64,000 nucleotides of DNA, taken from contig NZ_JAMQGP010000006.1 of assembly GCF_023703465.1 (NCBI RefSeq), forward strand, positions 62,001 to 126,000. Reading direction: 5' to 3'. Made by a program: the position numbers and the translations under genes. The notes beneath the pieces are model-generated. The model was not told where the DNA came from and made no database searches. It saw only the letters and a list, made by a program, of their open reading frames with translations. Source of the stretch: Echinimonas agarilytica. Its GTDB lineage: Bacteria > Pseudomonadota > Gammaproteobacteria > Enterobacterales > Neiellaceae. This document shows, piece by piece, positions 58,398 to 64,000 of the stretch. How positions within the stretch are numbered: the stretch's first letter is position 1; every line of letters starts with the position of its first letter.

Positions 58398-58413
58398 TGT
58401 CGCGAGTGCGACA
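58398..58413. promoter_or_regulatory. NifA-type upstream activator site 2
   Basis: TGT-CGCGAGTGCG-ACA matches TGT-N10-ACA, with extended symmetric arms TGTCGC/GCGACA. It is about 110 bases upstream of the nifH -12, a usual activating distance. Confidence 0.7.
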
Positions 58414-58435
58414 CTCATGGTCGCTTTCTTTGTTG

Positions 58436-58451
58436 TGTAGCAAACCGAACA
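58436..58451. promoter_or_regulatory. NifA-type upstream activator site 1
   Basis: TGT-AGCAAACCGA-ACA matches TGT-N10-ACA. Its centre is about 95 bases upstream of the nifF -12 and about 150 from the nifH -12, so it could serve both. Confidence 0.65.
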
Positions 58452-58523
58452 ATTGTTCAAGGCAAACAATGCGACTTTAGTTTTTTTTGTTTTTAGGACA
58501 ATGAGTTATCTAGATTTCTCTTT

Positions 58524-58539
58524 TGGCAAAAAAGTTGCA
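58524..58539 (+). promoter_or_regulatory. Sigma-54 promoter of nifF
   Basis: TGGCAAAAAAGTTGCA fits TGGCAC-N5-TTGCA with one change. It lies 37 bases before the nifF ATG. Confidence 0.85.
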
Positions 58540-58576
58540 ATACAACTGTGTGGGCTAAACAACTTGGAGTGAAACC

Positions 58577-59125
58577 ATGAGCAAAATTGGAATCTTTTTC
58601 GGTACTGATACGGGTACCACACGCAAAATTTCAAAACTAATTGCTAAAGAGTTAGGAGAGCTGGCTGCTAAGCCGCTGAATATTAATCGTGCTGAACCCG
58701 ATGCGCTAACCGCATATGAATACCTTATTCTCGGTACACCGACGCTCGGGGAAGGGCAGTTGCCCGGTCTAAGCTCGGATTGTCAGACAGACAGTTGGGA
58801 GGAATACATGGATAACTTCGAAGAACTGGATCTGACCGGGAAGAAGGTCGCACTATTTGGATTGGGTGATCAGGTCAATTATCCAAACGAATTCGTTGAT
58901 GCGCTGGGTGAGCTTTACGACGCAGTTGCTGAGACGGGGGCTGAAATGCTAGGTCGTTGGTCTGTTGAAGGCTATGAATATGAAGCAAGTTGCGCAGAAG
59001 ACGGCGAAGAGTTTGTTGGTTTGGTGATCGACAATGATAACCAAAGTGACAAAAATGCAGCACGAGTTTCACAATGGGTCGAACAAGTCCTGGCTGAAAT
59101 GGAACTTGAAGCGCTGCCAGCCTAA
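58577..59125 (+). CDS. nifF: Nitrogen-fixation flavodoxin
   Basis: An FMN electron carrier delivering electrons to NifH. 182 residues, the long-chain flavodoxin type. The phosphate loop is FFGTDTGTTRKIS (8-20), and other FMN contacts are GTPTLGEGQLPG and GLGDQVNYPNEFVDALG. GGAG seven bases upstream supports the ATG. It is divergent from nifH and convergent with nifM, unlike Klebsiella, where nifF follows nifM in the same direction. A sigma-54 promoter precedes it. Confidence 0.93.
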   Translation: MSKIGIFFGTDTGTTRKISKLIAKELGELAAKPLNINRAEPDALTAYEYLILGTPTLGEGQLPGLSSDCQTDSWEEYMDNFEELDLTGKKVALFGLGDQVNYPNEFVDALGELYDAVAETGAEMLGRWSVEGYEYEASCAEDGEEFVGLVIDNDNQSDKNAARVSQWVEQVLAEMELEALPA

Positions 59126-59447
59126 TAAACGAACCCTTGGTATGGTTATACTCCTGAAAAATAATTGACGTCAAAAGTAGAGTTTTCTCGTCCCTTGCTT
59201 ACCAAGTGATTCTGTCGTAATTGCGGGTGACCAAGGGAATCTTCGATCTCTTTGCTCGTTATTTGGTCAATTGCTCAGCACTGATGGGAATAATCATGCC
59301 ATCTAGCGAAAGGGGTATAAAACAGTGAAACCCTTCGAAGAGGGTGACGTTAAGCGTGTTATTAAAGTAAGCTAGTCGGATAAGTCGCCCCTACATTTTG
59401 GGGCCCAGCCAATCATAATTAACGTGTCGAAGTACTCGCTAAAAACT
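59126..59447. other. Non-coding gap after nifF
   Basis: About 320 bp with no convincing gene. It has a weak hairpin GCCCC-TACATTTT-GGGGC (59387-59404) and no clear T-run terminator for nifF. The leftward nifM unit ends at the hairpin just beyond. Confidence 0.4.
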
Positions 59448-59465
59448 GAGCCTCGATTGAGGCTC
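59441..59465 (-). terminator. Terminator of the nifUSVWZM unit
   Basis: Read on the minus strand, GAGCCTC-AATC-GAGGCTC is followed by AG and five T (59441-59445 as A on plus). Confidence 0.75.
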
Positions 59466-59538
59466 CTCCGGCTTTTTTGATGTCCCAGTAACAGCTTTAC
59501 GATAGAAAGTTGAGTGAGCTCAATTGCAATTGATACAG

Positions 59539-60408
59539 CTAGCCCAAAAGGCTGGCAATCCATGCTTTCTGCTTTCTTTTTTGTCGCAGTTGCGTGTGTT
59601 GTTCGATGATTTTAGGTTTCGCTTGCTCAAAAGGTACTAAATGCTGAACCTCGACGGATTGGCACATCAGTAAATGAAAGCCTGCTTCACTTTCAATCAC
59701 CTCTGAAAGGCTGTTCGGACTCATCTTAAATAGTATGGCATCTAGTTCCGGGTGCAAGGTTTTAGCTTCAACTAATCCAAGCTCACCACCGTGCATCGCT
59801 GTTGGACACTCTGAGTGGCGACGAGCTAAATCAGCAAAATTGTGGATCTGTGCTACCTCTAACAAGTCTTGTATTCTTTTTAAAGCTGCTTCTTTGGTGT
59901 TTTCGGCAAACTCTGGGTTTATGGTGATCAGGATATGTGAGGCTCGTCGACGCTCAGGCTGCTTAAACTTGTCAGCTTGGTGTTGATAGTAGTGATAGGC
60001 ATCAGACTCGCTAAAATGCTCGATATCCTTTGCCGCAAATTCTAGGGTTTTTTGACTGAGGTTTTCTAATTGCAGTGCCTGTTTCAAACTAATTTCAGTT
60101 AGTTTGTTCTCAGCTAGGGTTGCTTCAAAATCCGAGCGACTAGGAAAGCGCTGGACTAATTCTAAAAATACTGCGCTTGTTTGACTGTTTGAAAGGTGTA
60201 CCTGGCTGGCCTCAGAGGAGGATAACACTGCTTTGTGCAGTTTAAGCGAATTGTTGAGCACCTTTTGTAATTGCAACTCTTGCGATTCATCAAGTTCACT
60301 TCTAACTTTGGCAAATTTATTCATGCTCAGTCGCATGGCTAAATAGTGAGACAAGGCCTGATAACGTTCATCATTGTCCTGGACATCTTTGGATTTGATC
60401 GCTGCCAT
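59539..60408 (-). CDS. nifM: Nitrogenase maturation prolyl isomerase NifM
   Basis: A parvulin-type peptidyl-prolyl isomerase required for folding of the iron protein NifH in Klebsiella and Azotobacter. 289 residues: a helical N-terminal part of about 150, then the parvulin domain (RRASHILITINPEF, FADLARRHSECPTAMHGGELGLVEA, EVIESEAGFHLLMC). No signal peptide, so it acts in the cytoplasm. GAGG eight bases before the ATG. Last gene of nifUSVWZM, 21 bp after nifZ. Confidence 0.92.
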   Translation of the reverse strand: MAAIKSKDVQDNDERYQALSHYLAMRLSMNKFAKVRSELDESQELQLQKVLNNSLKLHKAVLSSSEASQVHLSNSQTSAVFLELVQRFPSRSDFEATLAENKLTEISLKQALQLENLSQKTLEFAAKDIEHFSESDAYHYYQHQADKFKQPERRRASHILITINPEFAENTKEAALKRIQDLLEVAQIHNFADLARRHSECPTAMHGGELGLVEAKTLHPELDAILFKMSPNSLSEVIESEAGFHLLMCQSVEVQHLVPFEQAKPKIIEQHTQLRQKRKQKAWIASLLG

Positions 60409-60429
60409 AATTCTTTCCTCTACATAAGG

Positions 60430-60867
60430 CTAGCAGGAAGCCAGCGCTCGCTCAGGTACATCGACGTCTTGGCCATTAACCTGAATTCGGTAACAAATTG
60501 CACTGACGTCTTCCCTGTTTACACCCAGCACTGATACTAAATCGTTCTTTTCGGCGATAACCTGGCCTCCCATTGACAGGCTCAGATTAAGCCTTGCAGA
60601 GTCGCCGTACTCGAATTGATTATCCACCCATGGCTCAAGGGCTGAGATAAGCTCGCTTTCCTTGCAGCCAATGAGGGTGTTTTGCTCAATAAAGTGGACC
60701 TGATACACAATGGTATCCTGCTGGAAAAAGCCCGATTGCCTGACGTAGCCAGCAGTGCCACGGCGCATAAGCAATACGCCTTTTGCTGCATTTTCTACTG
60801 TGCCATCGCTGCGTATGTTCTTGACTAAGCGAACCTTGGCACCATATTCGTATTTCGGTAGTTGCAT
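60430..60867 (-). CDS. nifZ: NifZ protein
   Basis: Assists maturation of the P-cluster in dinitrogenase. About 145 residues from ATG 60867, with AGGAG five bases upstream; a longer frame to 60948 runs into nifW and lacks family support. The N-terminal NifZ domain is clear: LPKYEYGAKVRLVKNIRSDG, RRGTAGYVRQSGFFQQD and YQVHFIEQNTLIGCKESELI. A 60-residue C-terminal extension follows. Position after nifW is conserved. Confidence 0.9.
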   Translation of the reverse strand: MQLPKYEYGAKVRLVKNIRSDGTVENAAKGVLLMRRGTAGYVRQSGFFQQDTIVYQVHFIEQNTLIGCKESELISALEPWVDNQFEYGDSARLNLSLSMGGQVIAEKNDLVSVLGVNREDVSAICYRIQVNGQDVDVPERALASC

Positions 60868-60875
60868 AATCTCTC

Positions 60876-61139
60876 CTAATGACAATCGTTGCACTGCCCA
60901 CATTTGCTGGCATTGAGCGCCATAGATTCGCCTCGCTGTAACAGGCAATAGGCCTTGGTGAGTGCCGTTTGATAGTCGTCCCGACTATGCGGGACATCAA
61001 ACCATTCAAGATTTTTGCGAAACAGGCGCAGTAACTGTACTCGTTTGTGTTTAAGAAACTCTGCGTCGTATTGCACCTCAAAGGCTTCTAAGAACGCCTC
61101 TGCGCTGTTCAGGTCTTCCAATAAAGCGTCTAGTTCCAT
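60876..61139 (-). CDS. nifW: Nitrogenase-stabilising protein NifW
   Basis: Helps protect or assemble dinitrogenase. 87 residues from ATG 61139: [19 protein letters not shown], then [14 protein letters not shown] and [14 protein letters not shown], as in NifW. The tail [12 protein letters not shown] has three Cys and a His in eight residues and could bind a metal; whether that is common in the family I cannot check. The start overlaps the nifV stop, so it is coupled. No separate Shine-Dalgarno sequence. Confidence 0.88.
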   Translation of the reverse strand: MELDALLEDLNSAEAFLEAFEVQYDAEFLKHKRVQLLRLFRKNLEWFDVPHSRDDYQTALTKAYCLLQRGESMALNASKCGQCNDCH

Positions 61140-62296
61140 CCAGCAAGCACCCCTGTATGTTGTTTCGTTGTTTGAGCAATGCTGTTTTGCCAAAAGCCCA
61201 ATAAGTCACTTTCATTAGGGCTGCGCTTGTTAATTTCAGCCCAACTCACCAACTGTTCCTGAATGTTGTCCAAGGCACTTTGTTGAAGGGAAATTCCCAA
61301 TGCAGCAAAACGCTGTTTAATGGCTTTTTGACCGCTGTACTTGCCTAAAACCAACGTGTGCTGCCTGCCTAATATTTCCGGATCAAAATTTTGATAATTG
61401 CGCTTGTCTTTGCGCAATCCATCCAGGTGCAAGCCACTTTCGTGAGTGAAGACGGAATCGCCAACAACACATTTTTGTGGTGACAATTGTCGCCCAGAAT
61501 AGCGGGCGACCAGCGCAGCAATTTCTGGTAAATGTTCTAGCTGAATATCTGAGTGACAATTCATTACGCTAAATTCAGGTTGAACATGAGTCGCCAGAAG
61601 CAGTTCTTCCAATGCGGCATTACCAGCGCGCTCTCCCAAGCCATTGACCGTGGTATTAACAGAGTCAAACCCGGCCTTTAGCGCCACCAGTGAATTGGCC
61701 GTTGCCAAACCAAGGTCATTGTGGGCGTGTATTTCCAACTGTAAGTCAGTCAATGTGCGCACCTGCTTGAAGCGATGAAACGCGCTCAGTGGCTCCATAA
61801 TGCCCGTGGTATCAGCATAACGTAATCGATCAGCTCCATAGGTGGCGGCCAGTTCAGCCACCTTGGCGATGGTATCAAGTTCAGCTCTGGAGGCGTCTTC
61901 CATCCCAATACAAACCCTGAGCCCGAGATTTTTTGCTTGCTCAACTGCTGGTTTTATCGTTTGCAGCATGTTGTCCTCGCTCATTCTGAGCTTGCTCTTG
62001 CGCTGTTGTATTGACACCGGTAATGAGAGATCGACCCAGTCTAGCCCTAGACCCTTGCAATGGCTGATATCGCTTTCCAGCATCCGACACCAGCCCATCG
62101 ATTGAGTCGTCTTTAACGTAGTCGTGATCGCCTGAATACCGTCTCTTTCTCTGGCGCTCATTGCGGGGATACCAACCTCGAGCTCTGGAATCCCCGCACT
62201 TTGCAAACGTGTTGCTATATCGATTTTTTCTCGCAGTGAAAAAGCCACTCCTGCAGTTTGTTCACCATCTCTGAGTGTCGTGTCATTGATAATCAT
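61130..62296 (-). CDS. nifV: Homocitrate synthase NifV
   Basis: Condenses acetyl-CoA and 2-oxoglutarate to homocitrate, the organic part of FeMo-cofactor. 388 residues from ATG 62296 (AAGG seven bases before); a frame to 62368 would overlap nifS. The signature [17 protein letters not shown] opens the TIM barrel; [14 protein letters not shown] (metal His) and [18 protein letters not shown] follow. Position between nifS and nifW distinguishes it from leuA and homocitrate synthases of lysine synthesis. Confidence 0.94.
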   Translation of the reverse strand: MIINDTTLRDGEQTAGVAFSLREKIDIATRLQSAGIPELEVGIPAMSARERDGIQAITTTLKTTQSMGWCRMLESDISHCKGLGLDWVDLSLPVSIQQRKSKLRMSEDNMLQTIKPAVEQAKNLGLRVCIGMEDASRAELDTIAKVAELAATYGADRLRYADTTGIMEPLSAFHRFKQVRTLTDLQLEIHAHNDLGLATANSLVALKAGFDSVNTTVNGLGERAGNAALEELLLATHVQPEFSVMNCHSDIQLEHLPEIAALVARYSGRQLSPQKCVVGDSVFTHESGLHLDGLRKDKRNYQNFDPEILGRQHTLVLGKYSGQKAIKQRFAALGISLQQSALDNIQEQLVSWAEINKRSPNESDLLGFWQNSIAQTTKQHTGVLAGWN

Positions 62297-62327
62297 CCTG
62301 CCACCTTGTCTCTTATATGCTGAATGG

Positions 62328-63533
62328 CTAGGTAAATGCTGGCTCAAACTGATTGACATTGTTTTCATCCGGTTGCCAGTAAGGAGACATCAATCTTAAC
62401 TTTTTAATGATACTTGGTAGGTGCTGTAACACTGCGTCGATATGTTGTTCCTGATTGAAACGGGAAAGCGAGAATCGGATTGCCCCATGCGCAGCGGTAT
62501 AAGGGATATCCATTGCCCGCATGACATGTGATGGCTCAAGGGAGCCGGATGTGCACGCGGAGCCGCTGCTGGCTGCAATCCCTAACTGGTTAAGCATGAG
62601 TAATATTGCTTCGCCTTCAACATATTCAAACGCGATAGTACTGGTGTTCGGCACGCGATTAGCGCGATCCCCGGTGACAAAACAGTTAGGGATCTTTGCA
62701 ATCAAGCTTTGTTCAAGTCGGTTACGCATCAGTGTGATACGCGCCGTGTCAGTTATAGTGGATTGTTCTGCCAATTCTGCTGACTTACCCATAGCAATGA
62801 TGCCTACTGCATTTTCGGTTCCTGCGCGTCGCCCACGCTCCTGATGGCCGCCTCTTAGCATCGGGCGAAACTTCGTCCCGCGTCTTATATAGAGCGCGCC
62901 AATCCCTTTAGGTGCATGAAACTTATGGCCAGAAATTGACAGAAAATCGATTGCAGTTTCTTTGACATTGAAAGGAATTTTCCCGGCCACCTGCACGGCA
63001 TCACAGTGAAACAGAATGCCGTGTTCATTAGCTAAAGCGGCAAGTTGTTTAATCGGAAACAGGGTTCCGGTCTCATTATTTGCCCATTGAATACTGACAA
63101 TAGCTGTTTCAGTGTTCAGTGCATTGGCATAAGCATTAAGGTCAAGACGACCGTTTCTATCTACACCTATGTAATGAATGGTGTAGCCTTTTCTTTCTAA
63201 CATTTGGCAAAGCTGCAAAGTTGCTGGATGCTCAACAACTGAGGTCACAATTTCTTTTTTTGCAGGAAAGGCCTCGATCGCGGACAAGATTGCGGTATTC
63301 GTGGCTTCCGTTGCGCAAGAGGTAAACACAATTTCAGAACTGTGCTGCGCTCCCAAAAGGGACTGCACTTGCCCACGGGCTTTTTCAATGGCCTTGCCCA
63401 CTTCGTGACCGAAACTGTGGATGGAAGAAGGGTTGCCATAATGTTCAGTTAAAAATGGCATCATCGCGTCAACTACTTCTGGTGCTACCTTGGTTGTCGC
63501 ATTATTATCGAGATAGGCATTGAACGGGTTCAT
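62328..63533 (-). CDS. nifS: Cysteine desulfurase NifS
   Basis: A PLP enzyme that takes sulfur from cysteine for Fe-S clusters built on NifU. 401 residues. The PLP lysine is Lys204 ([12 protein letters not shown]) and the sulfur-carrying Cys327 is in [15 protein letters not shown]. The start [14 protein letters not shown] is typical. The ATG overlaps the nifU stop (ATGA) and has AGGAGG six bases upstream, one of the best ribosome sites in the window. Confidence 0.95.
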   Translation of the reverse strand: MNPFNAYLDNNATTKVAPEVVDAMMPFLTEHYGNPSSIHSFGHEVGKAIEKARGQVQSLLGAQHSSEIVFTSCATEATNTAILSAIEAFPAKKEIVTSVVEHPATLQLCQMLERKGYTIHYIGVDRNGRLDLNAYANALNTETAIVSIQWANNETGTLFPIKQLAALANEHGILFHCDAVQVAGKIPFNVKETAIDFLSISGHKFHAPKGIGALYIRRGTKFRPMLRGGHQERGRRAGTENAVGIIAMGKSAELAEQSTITDTARITLMRNRLEQSLIAKIPNCFVTGDRANRVPNTSTIAFEYVEGEAILLMLNQLGIAASSGSACTSGSLEPSHVMRAMDIPYTAAHGAIRFSLSRFNQEQHIDAVLQHLPSIIKKLRLMSPYWQPDENNVNQFEPAFT

Positions 63534-64000
63534 GCGACGCCTCCTACTAAATGATTCTGGTGACCCACAGGATAAACAGTTATCTCCTCGTCTAGGGCTT
63601 CACTAAGGTGTTGCTCAACCATCGCCAGCGTTGCCCCCGCCATACCACAACCACTGCACGCGCCTGTCATGGAGACAAACACCATGTCGTCTTCAACATC
63701 GCTCAATTGAATGTCGCCACCATCCGCTCGAATACCGGGACGAACGTCATCAAGCACCTGCTCAATGACCTTGATACGTTGCACTGTTGTCCGTTTCTTG
63801 GTGTTTTCTACCGCAACACATTTTCCGCTACTTTCACCTGGTTCACGTCCTTCGGCCGCTAAAATGTCTTCAAGCACCCACTCTATTTTTTCGTGACAGG
63901 TAGAACAGGCTCCCCCGGCTTTTGTGTACTGAACAACCTGTTCCAGGGTGTTCAGTTTGTTTTGACTGACCACCCTTTTTATTAATTCATCATCAATCGC
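63530..64000 (-). CDS. nifU: Iron-sulfur scaffold NifU, partial (5' end beyond window)
   Basis: Only the C-terminal part is in view; the frame stays open to the last base (AIDDELIKRV continues into VSQNKL). The central [2Fe-2S] region keeps AGGACSTCHEKIE with the third and fourth Cys, and the NifU C-terminal domain has IRADGGDIQ and the cluster Cys pair TGACSGCGMAG. NifU is the scaffold on which NifS assembles clusters for nitrogenase. The N-terminal IscU-like part should lie to the right of the window. Confidence 0.95.
   Translation of the reverse strand, partial: AIDDELIKRVVSQNKLNTLEQVVQYTKAGGACSTCHEKIEWVLEDILAAEGREPGESSGKCVAVENTKKRTTVQRIKVIEQVLDDVRPGIRADGGDIQLSDVEDDMVFVSMTGACSGCGMAGATLAMVEQHLSEALDEEITVYPVGHQNHLVGGVA

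Overview
This 64 kb window reads as chromosome of a marine, Alteromonadales-like gammaproteobacterium that fixes nitrogen. The evidence is gene order and family content, not a database match. The housekeeping blocks nudF-yqiB-cpdA-yqiA-parE, pepA-holC-valS opposite lptFG, mutS/recA-recX-alaS-lysC-csrA-tRNA-Ser-tRNA-Arg, and rraB are typical of Gammaproteobacteria. A Na+-pumping oxaloacetate decarboxylase, a sulfatase, a sulfotransferase, a PL6-like beta-helix lipoprotein and an ExeM-type nuclease suggest a marine, polysaccharide-using lifestyle. The genus cannot be fixed from the sequence alone.

Layout. 0-13.5 kb: tolC (minus), then nudF-yqiB-cpdA-yqiA-parE, a GGDEF/EAL gene lying between parE and parC, then plsC, rraB, an RRM protein and a sulfotransferase. 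13.5-24 kb is more accessory: a MATE exporter, an AraC regulator, a PHP hydrolase, a transglutaminase/TPR lipoprotein, an exported ATP-dependent DNA ligase (LigE type), a PEP-CTERM-like protein, an ElyC-like protein, rlmJ, a small exported protein and a sulfatase. 24-33 kb: valS-holC-pepA (minus), lptFG (plus), an RDD protein, tRNA-Leu(CAA) and a ferric-reductase-like flavoprotein. 34-39 kb: an extracellular nuclease and a beta-helix lipoprotein transcribed divergently. 39.5-48.9 kb: mutS (minus), then recA (with a clear LexA box), recX, alaS (with a palindrome centred on its -10), lysC, csrA, tRNA-Ser(GCU) and three identical tRNA-Arg(ACG). 49.4-52.7 kb: oadGAB, closed by a strong terminator.

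52.9-64 kb is a nitrogen fixation cluster that continues past the right edge. Read on the minus strand, it holds nifU(partial)-nifS-nifV-nifW-nifZ-nifM and nifH-nifD-nifK-nifT-nifY plus a small nif-linked gene. nifF, a flavodoxin gene, lies between the two blocks on the plus strand. The NifD and NifK ligand cysteines and the FeMo-cofactor His/Cys are present, so this is a molybdenum nitrogenase. The 334 bp between nifH and nifF holds one sigma-54 -24/-12 element facing each way and two TGT-N10-ACA NifA-type activator sites, so one control region probably serves both the enzyme operon and its electron donor. Intercistronic hairpins follow nifD and nifK.

Functionally, nifU/S supply Fe-S clusters, nifV makes homocitrate, nifM/W/Z mature the enzyme, nifHDK is the enzyme, nifT/Y assist cofactor handling and nifF delivers electrons. 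No CRISPR array, prophage, transposase or insertion sequence was seen. No clearly novel multi-gene system was found. The most interesting items are the nif control region and hairpins, the small gene after nifY, the palindrome at the alaS promoter and the c-di-GMP gene between the topoisomerase IV genes.
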